From Tianweitania sediminis (GTDB taxonomy: Bacteria; Pseudomonadota; Alphaproteobacteria; Rhizobiales; Rhizobiaceae), in contig NZ_JAGIYY010000013.1 of the NCBI RefSeq assembly GCF_017813335.1, forward strand, positions 42,569-106,568: a DNA stretch of 64,000 nt, given 5' to 3'. The position numbers were made by a program, and so were the translations under genes. Every line of letters starts with the position of its first letter. Positions within the stretch are counted from its first letter, which is position 1. Below are positions 17,646 to 26,345 of the stretch, in pieces. The notes below the pieces were generated by a model. That model searched no databases. It was not told the origin of the DNA and worked only from the letters and a program-made list of their open reading frames with translations.

Positions 17646-19985
17646 TTACGCGAACGTGAAGTTCGACGTACCGTCCAGATCGCCGGTAAGAACGCCCACC
17701 AGAACGATTTCACCCTCGAACGCGTCAGAGGTAATCGTGGTGTCGGCACCCGTCTGAACGATGTCGAGATCAGCGAAGCTGTCCACACCAAGAGCAGCCA
17801 GGTTCAACACGTCGCCACCTACGCCGGTCTCAAAGCCGTCGATGTTGACCGTCTCGTCCAGATCTGCACCGAAGGTGAGTTCCTGCGTCGCACCGGCATC
17901 CAGATCGATGTAGGAGTTATCACCAAGATTGCCGATCAAAACGTCCGCGTTAGCGTTCAGAACCGCACCGTTGTTGTCGAACGTACCGGTCAGACCGGAC
18001 AGATCCAACACACCGAGGTCTGTAGAGCTCAGAGCGTCGATGTCCACATCGCCTTCACCCGTGAAGGTGAGGGTATCAAGCTCATCAGCGATCAGGCTCG
18101 TGAAGGTAACGTCCGTCTCATCGGAGTCCGAAGAGGTGGTGACGAACTCGATGGCCGTATATTCGGAAACGTCGAGCTGCGCGAGGGTGATGTCGCCCGC
18201 CTCATCGTCAAGAGTGATGACGAGATCATCCGACGAACCTTCCGGCGTCAGCGTGACAGTACCCGACTGATCAGCAGAGATCGTTACATCACCGGACAGG
18301 TCTTCGACCACCAGATTATTGGTGATGTCAGCGCTGATGATGAGGTTGTCGAAGTCGTTGTCGTCTGCGTCGACTGTGACATCTGCACCAGCAGCACCGG
18401 TGAGCTCAAGCGTCTGGAAGTTGGTGATGTCAGCGTCCGCGATGTCGGCAGCGTCATCAGCATCTACACCCAGAATGTTCGTGCCTTCACCGCCATCAGC
18501 AGTAAGCACCGACATGTCAAAGCCGCTTTCGAGCGTAAGGCGATCGTTACCAGATCCGTAGGTCACGGTAAGACCAGTGTAGCCCGAAGACGCTTCCTGG
18601 ATGTCGATGTTGCCAGTTGCATCCTCAGCGTTGATCGTCAGGTTGCTGTCACCGTCATCCATCTCTTCGATGGTGAGATTGCCCGCACCTGTGATGTTGA
18701 GGGTGGCATCCTCTTCGTCGTCGCTGAGATCGAAGAAGTCTTCAACCGTCAAATCGCCGTTGAGCGAAAGATTGACGGTCTGAGGACCGAAGTCGCTACC
18801 ATCGTTGTTGTAGTAAACGCCGATAGAGTCGAGCGTCGAGTCAGACGCAACGTTGATATTCAGCGTCTCAACATCATCGATGTAGAACGATGCATTGCCA
18901 TTTGAATTGGAAACGTTAGCGAAATTAACAGTGAAGACGTCTGCATCGCCCGAACCGTCGGCTGCATCATCGACTTCCACGAAAACGTCGAGATCGTCAA
19001 CGTTCGACAGGGACAACAAGCCGTTGATGTTTCCATCAACTTCTTCAAGGACAACCTCAACGTCGATGCCCGACCCGTCGCTTTCGATATTCGAAATAGA
19101 AACGGCCGTATCCGCCGAAATACCTTCGATTTCGAAGTCTGCAGACTGCTCACCGCCGCCAAAGTCCAACGAAAGTGTCTCAAGCTCATCAGCGATGCTG
19201 CCGAGGTCGAGGTCCGTGAAGTTCTCGTCGCGGATGCGGAGTTCGACATTCTCGATGCTGGTGAGATCAGCAGTGGAGAGATCGATTGCGTTGGTGGTGC
19301 CGGTGGAGGTCAGACGCAGCGTGTCGCTACCGACGCCACCATCCAGATCGTCGCCAACATTGAAGGTATCATTGCCGGTGTCGATCGTGCCGACGAAGGT
19401 GTCGTTCAGATCACCGCCAGTGAACTCAGGACCAACATCGATCCCGTCTGTCAGAACAATCGTATCGCCCACATTCGGGTCGAGATTGTCAACTGCCTGA
19501 TCAACTTCAGCCTGCGTTGGGATCGTCGCATCGTCGGAAGTCACACCTTCCAGATACGCCCGACCTTGAGCCGCAGCAGCATCGCCGCGATAGGCCGCGA
19601 GTTCGTCTGGCGTGTCGATCGCAGCGGTAAACGCGTTTGCAGCAGCAACCTTGTTAGCCAAGGTCTCAACATCAATACCCTGTGCGCTCTGCGCAATTGC
19701 GATAGCGATGTTGTTGATGTTCAAGCGGCCCGCATTGTACTCGGCGATGTAGTACGCCAAGCCAGATGACTCTGGGTTACGGTTGAACAGCGAGTTGTAG
19801 ATTTCCGTGATAACGGTCGCAATGTCGTCGCCTGCAAAGCGGTTCTGGTATTCAGCGGTAGCAGCCAGATCACCGATCGCCGTCAGGTCAGCGCCGTTGT
19901 TCGTTTCTGCTGCGAAGTATGCAAGGCCGAGCGGGTCGGCCGGACGCCCGAACAGGGCGATGTAGATGGTTTGAATGGCGTCCAT
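17646..19985 (-). CDS. Large acidic DUF4214 protein, S-layer-like or type I secreted
   Basis: A 779-residue protein. The N-terminal 110 residues are a DUF4214 domain (IQTIYIALFGRPADPLGLAYF, then IYNSLFNRNPESSGLAYY). The rest is very rich in Asp, Thr, Ser, Ala and Val with beta-strand character and almost no Lys, Arg or Cys. It resembles alphaproteobacterial S-layer and RTX-like surface proteins. The C-terminus (INIDGFETGVGGDVLNLAAL-like, ending in a hydrophobic FTFA) fits a type I secretion signal, and there is no N-terminal signal peptide. The leader hairpin and strong terminator suggest high expression. Two XRE genes start divergently. No type I exporter genes are in the window. A second DUF4214 protein lies at 47695. 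Confidence 0.8.
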   Translation of the reverse strand: MDAIQTIYIALFGRPADPLGLAYFAAETNNGADLTAIGDLAATAEYQNRFAGDDIATVITEIYNSLFNRNPESSGLAYYIAEYNAGRLNINNIAIAIAQSAQGIDVETLANKVAAANAFTAAIDTPDELAAYRGDAAAAQGRAYLEGVTSDDATIPTQAEVDQAVDNLDPNVGDTIVLTDGIDVGPEFTGGDLNDTFVGTIDTGNDTFNVGDDLDGGVGSDTLRLTSTGTTNAIDLSTADLTSIENVELRIRDENFTDLDLGSIADELETLSLDFGGGEQSADFEIEGISADTAVSISNIESDGSGIDVEVVLEEVDGNINGLLSLSNVDDLDVFVEVDDAADGSGDADVFTVNFANVSNSNGNASFYIDDVETLNINVASDSTLDSIGVYYNNDGSDFGPQTVNLSLNGDLTVEDFFDLSDDEEDATLNITGAGNLTIEEMDDGDSNLTINAEDATGNIDIQEASSGYTGLTVTYGSGNDRLTLESGFDMSVLTADGGEGTNILGVDADDAADIADADITNFQTLELTGAAGADVTVDADDNDFDNLIISADITNNLVVEDLSGDVTISADQSGTVTLTPEGSSDDLVITLDDEAGDITLAQLDVSEYTAIEFVTTSSDSDETDVTFTSLIADELDTLTFTGEGDVDIDALSSTDLGVLDLSGLTGTFDNNGAVLNANADVLIGNLGDNSYIDLDAGATQELTFGADLDETVNIDGFETGVGGDVLNLAALGVDSFADLDIVQTGADTTITSDAFEGEIVLVGVLTGDLDGTSNFTFA

Positions 19986-20076
19986 GGGGGTTCCCTTTAG
20001 CGCAGAGTTTCAAGCCGACCGAAGCCGTGCACGATGGCCGGCCCGAAACGGTTACATCTACCGATTCCGGCAGAGC

Positions 20077-20102
20077 GGGGGTTGATTAACTTGCTAACCC
20101 CC
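20077..20102 (-). promoter_or_regulatory. 5' leader hairpin of the DUF4214 surface-protein gene
   Basis: GGGGGTT (20077-20083) pairs with AACCCCC (20096-20102) around a 12-base loop, about 90 bases upstream of the start at 19985. If transcribed it would put a stable stem in the leader, a common way to lengthen the life of abundant surface-protein mRNAs. Confidence 0.45.
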
Positions 20103-20252
20103 CCGTCGTCAATCCGGAAAAGTTGGCAGAGCGGGATTCTTGTTCAGGAACCTAGCAACGTAGCCAAGCGTTGGAATCCCTTCTGGACAAAGGTTTCCGC
20201 CCATCATATGTAAAGTGACTAAGAGGCGCTTTGTAGACCTCATCAATTACTC

Positions 20253-20270
20253 GTTGTGGAGTTGCACAAC
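20253..20270 (+). promoter_or_regulatory. GTTGTG-N6-CACAAC palindrome upstream of tandem XRE genes
   Basis: A perfect 6+6 inverted repeat with a 6-base spacer lies 23 bases before the ATG at 20294. Size and symmetry fit an operator for a dimeric Cro/C1-type repressor, so autoregulation by the downstream XRE proteins is likely. It also lies in the shared divergent region with the surface-protein gene. Confidence 0.5.
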
Positions 20271-20293
20271 GGTCAGCTTAGCAGGGCAGTAGA

Positions 20294-20698
20294 ATGTACT
20301 CGCACCCACAGCAGGGCGTTCCGGCAGATGAAGTTCTAAGGCTTCGTCAAGCGGCGGGGGCATACATCCGGAAGTACCGGGAAGCGCTTGGGCTCTCTCA
20401 ACGTGCGTTAGCTAAAGAGATTGGCATAGAGCATTATACCTTCGTGTCGCAGATCGAGTCTGGGCGCGGTCGTGTCCCGCCTGCGCAAATGGTTGACTGG
20501 GCGCGGGCTCTGCAGATTCCCCAGCGGACATTCGCCATTCAGATGATGCGCTTCTATGATCCGCTCACCTTCAACATGATTTTCACCGAAGAAAGCGCTC
20601 AGCTCTTTGCCGACGATAGGGATCAGGGCGATCGCTCAAAGGTCAGCGACCTAGAGGCTCGTCTTGCCAAGCTCGAAAGCCTTGTCGCCAACAGGTAA
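20294..20698 (+). CDS. XRE-family regulator, first tandem paralogue
   Basis: A 134-residue protein with an HTH at about residues 25-75 (LSQRALAKEIGIEHYTFVSQIESG). A conserved C-terminal block follows (PQRTFAIQMMRFYDPLTFNMIF) and then a coiled coil (KVSDLEARLAKLESLV). The next gene encodes a clear paralogue with the same blocks. It is divergent from the DUF4214 surface-protein gene, so it may control that gene. Confidence 0.88.
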   Translation: MYSHPQQGVPADEVLRLRQAAGAYIRKYREALGLSQRALAKEIGIEHYTFVSQIESGRGRVPPAQMVDWARALQIPQRTFAIQMMRFYDPLTFNMIFTEESAQLFADDRDQGDRSKVSDLEARLAKLESLVANR

Positions 20699-21104
20699 GT
20701 CGGGCTCGAAGAGCCTGGATAAGGAAGTAGCCGCTCAGGGCCGGCGAGAGGCTGGGTTGTACCTCAAGGAGCTGCGCGAGGCTATTGGTCTGTCGCAGCG
20801 AGAAATCGCATCCTTAGCTGGCTTTGAGTATTACACCTTTGTTTCTCAGATAGAGACTGGAGCTGCGAAGCTCCCTCCGGCGCAGATGAAACGATACGCG
20901 GAAATCGTGAAAGCTTCACCGCGGGAGTTCGCGATTACTCTGTTGCGACATTACGAGCCACACCACTACGAAATGATCTTCACCGATGATCTCGCCAAGA
21001 GGATCACGGATCGAGATCGCGACCAACTCGCCTCTCGTGAGGAAGAGATGGATGCTCTCGCGGCTCGCATTGCGAAGCTAGAATCGGCACTCTCGCAGGG
21101 CTAG
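20664..21104 (+). CDS. XRE-family regulator, second tandem paralogue
   Basis: A protein of up to 146 residues sharing the blocks YYTFVSQIETG, KLPPAQM, PREFAITLLRHYEPHHYEMIF and a C-terminal coiled coil with its upstream neighbour. No ATG precedes the conserved part. TTG at 20664 or TTG at 20682 would overlap the first gene by 35 or 17 bases, implying translational coupling. The start is therefore uncertain. The two proteins could heterodimerise through their coiled coils. Confidence 0.82.
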   Translation: MPSSKALSPTGKSGSKSLDKEVAAQGRREAGLYLKELREAIGLSQREIASLAGFEYYTFVSQIETGAAKLPPAQMKRYAEIVKASPREFAITLLRHYEPHHYEMIFTDDLAKRITDRDRDQLASREEEMDALAARIAKLESALSQG

Positions 21105-21386
21105 GAGCCGGGCGGCCTACACGCCCACCGGGCCTCCGCAAATCAGGCGAGCTCATCTTTGGGGAAGGCGCACCTGAGGCATGAGCGCCAGCTAGGCACA
21201 GCAGGCGCAAGCAATCAGATGCTCTCCGAAGTGATTTTTGGCTGCGCCGCTGATGCAGGAGGCATTTGGTCTGCCCCCTTTGATATGGTCACCTCCCAGG
21301 TAGGCTATCGAGCCTGAGAGAGGATGTTGGAAAGCGCTAGCTCGTACAGGCTGCTTCGGCGTCTTATGCGAGCTCGGCGCTCGCTT

Positions 21387-21674
21387 TTAGGACGAGAGGC
21401 GATTGCTCGAACCCAGCGTCTCAGCGCCTACAGCATCCGGAACTATAATCCCGTGGGCCTTCGCGAATGCCGTGAAGATCCCGCGAACGGTTTCCGGTTC
21501 GATCTCGCCGTGGATTGCCGCCCGACATGCGTTAAGCGCAGCACTATGAGCGGGTCCTCGACGGCCATCCCAATCGTTCAGGATGCGGTACGCATCTTCC
21601 ACACTTTCGATGGAACTCGGAAACCCGAGCCCGACAAAGATGGAGACGGGTTGTTCAAAACGCAGATCATGCAT
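21387..21674 (-). CDS. DUF982 domain-containing protein
   Basis: A 95-residue protein from the ATG at 21672-21674, just after GGAGGGAGTC. The pattern FEQPVSIFVGLGFPSSIESV, then AYRILNDWDGRRGPAHSAAL, then ACRAAIHGEIEPETVRGIF is the DUF982 signature typical of Rhizobiales. Function is unknown; the family is small, cytoplasmic and often present in many copies per genome. A longer frame extends upstream, but the added N-terminus is unlike the family. Confidence 0.85.
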   Translation of the reverse strand: MHDLRFEQPVSIFVGLGFPSSIESVEDAYRILNDWDGRRGPAHSAALNACRAAIHGEIEPETVRGIFTAFAKAHGIIVPDAVGAETLGSSNRLSS

Positions 21675-21897
21675 GACTCCCTCCATGTTTGGGGACCAAC
21701 AATGTGCGCTCAGTTGCGCAGCACCCCTGAAATAAGGACGTCCTGCTTCAAGTTCCAAGCTTGCCGTGAGCGCGAGCTGCACGAATGGGATAAAGATCAA
21801 CGCTCGTGAGAGTGGCGTGCCCGCTCAAGGGTTTGAATGTTGAACAGAGTTATGCCCTGATCTCGTCGTCCGATCTTGTGCCAGGGTTCGTTGTCTG

Positions 21898-21926
21898 CCA
21901 CCGCGTGAGCCAAAGCCTCACGGTGG
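21898..21926. other. Hairpin in the 21675-22023 gap
   Basis: CCACCG(CG)TGAG pairs with CTCACGGTGG as a 10-bp stem with a 2-base bulge and a short loop. No T-run follows. It lies between the DUF982 gene and a small secreted-peptide gene; otherwise the 349-base gap shows nothing convincing. Confidence 0.35.
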
Positions 21927-22023
21927 AAAACGGAAGGCCTCTTAGGGATTCCTTAGTCAATAAGGCGCGCAATCGGAGCGCAAAGGTTTGCAAGCAGTTC
22001 GATCGACCGGAAAGGGAACGATC

Positions 22024-22146
22024 ATGAGCCGCATACCTATCCCGATTGCACTAATCACATCTGTTCTACTTGGCAGCGCCACGGTCTCGGCCTGGTCCAG
22101 ACACTGCGCCTTGTATGAGATCTTCCACATCTGCCTGTACCACTAA
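22024..22146 (+). CDS. Small secreted cysteine-containing peptide
   Basis: A 40-codon gene with GGAAAGGGAACGATC before its ATG. The N-terminus (MSRIPIPIALITSVLLGSATVSA) is a credible signal peptide with likely cleavage after VSA. This leaves a mature peptide of about 17 residues with two Cys, two or three His and several aromatics. No family was recognised. A secreted metal-binding or disulfide-bonded micropeptide is possible, as is chance. Confidence 0.42.
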   Translation: MSRIPIPIALITSVLLGSATVSAWSRHCALYEIFHICLYH

Positions 22147-22247
22147 GGGCAGCAGCGTTAGCTTAGTGGTCAGGCCGAGCGAACGAAACTGATTTGGTCG
22201 GGCGCGTCTGAAGCGGACGGGCTGTTCGGGACAGCAGCTTGGAAGGA

Positions 22248-23453
22248 CTACGTGACTGACCGGCGGATGGGTCTCGCGAAGGCAGCTTGGTTCTTGCCTG
22301 AGTGTTTTGCGGCATACAGGGCTTGATCCGCCTGCCGCATCGCCTCTCCAAGACGTTCGAAGGGATTGTCTCGCAGATGAAGCCCGATGCTTACCGTGAT
22401 TGGGTAGCCACGGGGGATAGGCTCAACTTCTACACGACTAAGCTGCGTGCGGATTCTTGCGGCGTGCCACGTCAGTTGACCGCTATGAGCATCGTTGTAG
22501 AAAAGCGCGAACTCCTCGCCGCCGACCCGGGCAACGTTGTCCGCTCCCTGCCTCTTGAGAACATTGGCCACGGCCATGATGACGCGGTCGCCGACGTCGT
22601 GGCCGAACGTGTCGTTGATAGCTTTGAAGTCATCGATGTCGACCATCATGACCGCCCATTGGTGGCGGGAGGCGGTCATCTCCTTCAGAAAGGCCGAAGC
22701 GCGCCGCTCGAAGCCACGGCGATTCAGCAACGCGGTAAGGTGGTCGTGTTCAGCATCGTCCCGCAGTTCGTTGAACAACTGAAAGCCGAAGCCGGTGAGA
22801 AACGACAGTGCGATCGTCATGGCGATCAAAGGCGTCATCGCCTGCACCATCGTCCAATAATCGGAGTCCTTGAGGGATCCGCCTGTGTTTATGTCCAGCC
22901 GATCAACGAACAGGGCGAGTGGGCGGGACAATGCGACGAACAGCAGAAGCAGGGCGTGGGCGACGAACAGCCGATCGACCCAAGACTTGGGCCCCGCTCG
23001 GATCAGGATCACGACCGTTGATGTAGCCAGAACCGAATAGGTCACGTTGACGATATAGATCCGTGCAACCGTCGAAGGCTGGCCAATGAGGAACCAGCAG
23101 AACGCGACAGCGGAACACGCGGACAGAGCGGCAAAGAAAATCGATGGGATCGGTGCGTTGATCCGGACGATGGAGCCTAGGCACACCGAGAGCACCGCCC
23201 CGAAGAACAGCGCGTTGACAACAGCGCGAAGGGCTAGGCCATCCAAGGGTCTGAGCAGATCGTTCGCGGCGAAGCCCGTTCCGGCGAGGGTGAATGCCAC
23301 GGCAAGCAGAAGAAGGTAGCTATGGCCGCGATGCCTTCGCCAAAGCAGCAGAACAGACACGCCAAGCACCAGCAGGATCAGTGGGTTCAACAACCTAAAG
23401 ATGAACTCGCCGACCATTTCACCTTCTAGGGCTCGAACGTAATCAGGTGACAT
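22248..23453 (-). CDS. Membrane diguanylate cyclase (GGDEF)
   Basis: About 401 residues. The N-terminal 220 residues contain roughly six to seven hydrophobic helices. A GGDEF domain follows with the active-site loop RVGGEEF and the LTALLNRRGF and VDIDDFKAINDTFGHDVGD motifs. GGEEF is a catalytically competent variant, so it should make c-di-GMP from GTP. No I-site RxxD is obvious five residues upstream of GGEEF. The ATG at 23453 is chosen; a TTG seven codons upstream is possible. It precedes flgE divergently, which fits a role in the motile-to-sessile switch. Confidence 0.88.
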   Translation of the reverse strand: MSPDYVRALEGEMVGEFIFRLLNPLILLVLGVSVLLLWRRHRGHSYLLLLAVAFTLAGTGFAANDLLRPLDGLALRAVVNALFFGAVLSVCLGSIVRINAPIPSIFFAALSACSAVAFCWFLIGQPSTVARIYIVNVTYSVLATSTVVILIRAGPKSWVDRLFVAHALLLLFVALSRPLALFVDRLDINTGGSLKDSDYWTMVQAMTPLIAMTIALSFLTGFGFQLFNELRDDAEHDHLTALLNRRGFERRASAFLKEMTASRHQWAVMMVDIDDFKAINDTFGHDVGDRVIMAVANVLKRQGADNVARVGGEEFALFYNDAHSGQLTWHAARIRTQLSRVEVEPIPRGYPITVSIGLHLRDNPFERLGEAMRQADQALYAAKHSGKNQAAFARPIRRSVT

Positions 23454-23922
23454 TTCACCATGACCATAAAACAAGGCTTAAGCAGCGGGCCCCCGCGACC
23501 TTCGGACGCGTATTGATCCCCGGCCGGATGTAGTTGTCCTGTTGCTCCAGGACGGCCAACCTCTGGTGAGCAGACGCGCTCACATGAAGCGCTGCTATGT
23601 CGTCGATAGCCAGTCGGACGAGGTGAGCTTTGGCTAACGGCAGATATTCCGTCCGAGCCGCTCAGCTGACAGGCATGCGGAACGTGGCTGAGCGGACGGG
23701 TGGCGTCGAGATCAAGAACAATGCCGCCGAAGCGGCTGCGCGCAGGATCAAGAACGTTGTCGATCAGCCCGCCCGAACACTATCTCAGGTTCTTCTCTGC
23801 GCGCAAACCACGCTTCTCAGTGAAATTGCGAAACAGTTCGGAAACGCATTTTTGTTTCAGGTTCACGCAAGCCGATTAGATTACCTTAGGGAAGGCATGG
23901 GTTGGGGGGGGGGGTTAAGGGC
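23454..23922. other. Leader region between the diguanylate cyclase and flgE
   Basis: A weak open frame at 23630-23941 (TTG start after GAGGTGAG, 103 codons) runs through the G tract and overlaps flgE. Its product matches nothing I recognise and its tail is the translated G tract, so I do not call it a gene. The region should hold the promoters of both neighbours. Confidence 0.4.
23904..23914 (+). repeat. Homopolymeric G11 tract 8 bases before the flgE start
   Basis: Eleven consecutive G residues lie where the ribosome binding site of flgE should be. Such tracts change length by slipped-strand replication, and length here would alter the ribosome binding site to start spacing. They are also prone to sequencing error. 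Confidence 0.85.
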
Positions 23923-25206
23923 GTGGGCTTATACGGAATGATGCGGACGGGCGTGTCGGGCATGTCTGCCCAAGCGAACCGATTGTCGACGGTCGCCGAC
24001 AACATCGCGAACGCGAATACCACCGGCTACAAGCGCTCCAAGACGGAGTTCTCCTCGCTCGTGGTGCCGAATACGCCGGGCTATTATAACTCCGGCGGCG
24101 TCAAAACATCCGTGCGCTACGAGGTGTCGAAGCAGGGCGTCCTGCAGTACACCACCTCCGGCAACGATTTAGCCATCAACGGCAACGGCTTCTTCATCGT
24201 CGAAAGCCCGAACGGCACCTCCAACCTCGTGCGTGCCGGCTCCTTTGTGCCGGACGGGCAAGGCCGGTTGGTTAATGCGGCCGGGTTCTATCTGATGGGC
24301 TGCAACTACGCCAATGGCGAGCCGAGCGCCGTCGCTAACGGCTTCAACGGCCTTGAAGTGGTGAACATCGGCGCCTACGAGCTTTCGGTAACGCCCTCGG
24401 ACGCCGGCCTCATCCTGGCCAATCTGCCAGCCACGGCGGCAGTGGTCGACGCAGCCCGACTCCCGTCCACCAATGCAGCGGATGCGAGCTATTCCGCGAA
24501 GTCGTCCGTCGTGGTTTACGACAACCTCGGCTCGGAAATCCTGCTCGACGTCTTCCTCACCAAGACCGGTCCGGCTGCAGGGTCGCCGCCAGATACGGAG
24601 CCGACCTGGGAAGTTGCCATCTATAACCAGGCTGACGCGTCCGCGGACACCTCGTTTCCCTATTCCACGGGTCCGCTCGCAACCACGACACTGAACTTCA
24701 ACCTCGCCAATGGACGCCTGACCGCGGCAAGCAATAGTGACATCGTTTTCGACATCCCAGGTGGACGCGAGTTCACGCTCGACCTGAAGAACCTGACGCA
24801 GCTTGCGACCTCCTTCGATCCGGAGATTCGCGCCAACGGCAACGGTCCGAGCCCCATCCAGAGCATCAACATCGGCGGCGACGGCATCGTTTCGGCGGTA
24901 TATGAAAACGGAGAGCTGAAGGCGCTTTACCGCATCCCGCTCGCAAGCGTGCCGAGCCCCGACCAACTCACGGTCATGCCGGGCAATGTGTACTCCTTGA
25001 GCCCCGAGTCCGGGGCGTTGCGTGTTGGTTTCCCAAACGACAGCGGACTGGGAGCTGTTATTTCAGGTGCTTTAGAAGGCTCCAACGTCGACATCGCCGA
25101 AGAGCTGACCGACATGATCGAATCGCAGCGCAACTACACGGCCAATTCCAAGGTGTTTCAGACCGGCTCGGACCTGCTTGACCTTCTTGTCAATTTGAAG
25201 CGGTAG
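23923..25206 (+). CDS. flgE: Flagellar hook protein FlgE
   Basis: A 427-residue hook protein of rhizobial type. The N-terminus from the GTG start reads VGLYGMMRTGVSGMSAQANR, followed by the DNIANANTTGYKR rod-hook motif. The C-terminus has the matching coiled-coil block (EELTDMIESQRNYTANSKVFQT). It would polymerise outside the cell after flagellar type III export. No other flagellar gene is in the window, so it is an orphan copy or a displaced one. An upstream in-frame ATG at 23902 is less likely, as it would encode a Gly-rich start through the G11 tract. Confidence 0.92.
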   Translation: MGLYGMMRTGVSGMSAQANRLSTVADNIANANTTGYKRSKTEFSSLVVPNTPGYYNSGGVKTSVRYEVSKQGVLQYTTSGNDLAINGNGFFIVESPNGTSNLVRAGSFVPDGQGRLVNAAGFYLMGCNYANGEPSAVANGFNGLEVVNIGAYELSVTPSDAGLILANLPATAAVVDAARLPSTNAADASYSAKSSVVVYDNLGSEILLDVFLTKTGPAAGSPPDTEPTWEVAIYNQADASADTSFPYSTGPLATTTLNFNLANGRLTAASNSDIVFDIPGGREFTLDLKNLTQLATSFDPEIRANGNGPSPIQSINIGGDGIVSAVYENGELKALYRIPLASVPSPDQLTVMPGNVYSLSPESGALRVGFPNDSGLGAVISGALEGSNVDIAEELTDMIESQRNYTANSKVFQTGSDLLDLLVNLKR

Positions 25207-25551
25207 GTTCTAAGCGGCCTTAGTCGGAGCGGAACACCCACACGCCATCTCCTGTTTGCTGATCAGAACCGCGCCCTGCTGAAAAGCTCCGTCACAACTG
25301 CGCTGCCATCTGGCGGCACTAAGCCCGGCAGATAAGCTGCCGTCGAGCCTTTTATACTGTGAGGGCATATGGGCGCCGATCGGCCGGATGGCGTCAATGT
25401 CACGCTGAAAATCTGCGGCATCGCAATCGATGGTGCCGCGACCGGCCAAGAAACTTGTGTTGCGCGCCGGTGTAAACATTTATGAACCTAATAGCACGGG
25501 GAAACGTTCGATGTTGAGAGCCCCCACTTCGAACGATAGACTGGACATCCA
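25207..25551. other. Gap of 345 bases
   Basis: No gene could be supported. A reverse-strand frame of 89 codons (25210-25479) has an ATG but no ribosome binding site and no recognisable features. The 3' part should carry the promoter of the response-regulator gene. Confidence 0.35.
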
Positions 25552-25914
25552 ATGCCCATCCTCTTGTATGTCCTCATTGTGGAGGATGAAGGCCTCCTGC
25601 GTATCGACATCGCCGACGAGCTTACCGATAGAGGGTTCCAGGTACTGGAAGCCAGCAACGCTACGCAAGCGTTGGAGGTGCTGTGCGCCCACCCTGAGAT
25701 CGAGGTCCTGTTTACCGATGTTGATATGCCTGGCGGCATTGACGGGCTGAAGCTGGCCGAAGAGGTCAGGGAGCGGTGGCCACCAATCAGGATCATCGTG
25801 ACCTCCGGATACCGAGTTGTTCAAAGCTCGGACCTTCCGGCAGACAGCCGGTTCCTGCGCAAACCCTACACTGCGAAAAGCGTGGCCGAAGCGATCCGCC
25901 AAATGGCCGCCTGA
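25552..25914 (+). CDS. Single-domain response regulator (receiver only)
   Basis: A 120-residue CheY-like receiver with no output domain. The acidic pair is Glu11/Asp12, the phospho-acceptor Asp56 (LFTDVDMPGG), the switch Thr84/Ser85 and the conserved Lys104 (RKPY). The form DVDMPGGIDGLKLA is common in receivers paired with hybrid or HWE-type histidine kinases in Rhizobiales. No kinase is encoded nearby, so it is an orphan. The ribosome binding site is weak. Confidence 0.92.
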   Translation: MPILLYVLIVEDEGLLRIDIADELTDRGFQVLEASNATQALEVLCAHPEIEVLFTDVDMPGGIDGLKLAEEVRERWPPIRIIVTSGYRVVQSSDLPADSRFLRKPYTAKSVAEAIRQMAA

Positions 25915-25956
25915 GCCGTAGGTCAATAGCCTCTCCTTCTGCAGGCGATCAAAAAA

Positions 25957-26146
25957 ATGGATCTCACTCACTTCCTTCTGCGGATGGCATATTGGGTCCG
26001 ACGACCACCATCCAAACGATGGATCATGATTTGCCTGTGCCGTGATTGCAGTTGCGATCGTCATCGTGACGGTCGAGAGCTGGGGGTACTGGCCTGATGC
26101 GCTGAGGGTGGAGCGCGGCCCACGCATCGGCGTACCCATCAAGTGA
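25957..26146 (+). pseudogene. Frameshifted small membrane protein
   Basis: Frame 1 from ATG 25957 encodes MDLTHFLLRMAYWVRRPPSK and then a short run to about 26040. From 26042 the next frame encodes a transmembrane stretch (VIAVAIVIVTVESWGYWPDA) and a basic tail to a TGA at 26144-26146. Joined by a one-base shift they make one protein of about 60 residues with an amphipathic RRPPS head, one membrane helix and a GYWPDAL motif. This is a form I associate with small rhizobial membrane proteins. Either the gene is broken, the assembly has an indel, or the second part is translated alone from GTG 26042. Confidence 0.45.
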
Positions 26147-26345
26147 TCAGCGAGTTGCTCTACACCACTCCCTGTTAATGCAGAGCTTTGATCATGGAAG
26201 TGTTCGCAAGGCGCCGAACACATTCCCCGTGGTATTCTCAGCATTAACTAAGCACGTAAAGCAGTCTCGATCTCACAGCGATACTGACTTGATGCCGGCC
26301 TGAAGTCGAGCATGGTGCTCATCACCATCAAAAGGAGATGAGCTT

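Noticed and set aside
21324..21809. Plus-strand open frame of 161 codons over the DUF982 gene
   Set aside because: The reverse strand carries the conserved DUF982 pattern; this frame does not resemble any protein.
23630..23941. Open frame of 103 codons running through the G11 tract into flgE
   Set aside because: TTG start, no family, and its end is translated G tract; kept only as a note on the leader region.
25210..25479. Reverse-strand open frame of 89 codons between flgE and the response regulator
   Set aside because: No ribosome binding site, no recognisable domain and an atypical composition; it cannot be supported.
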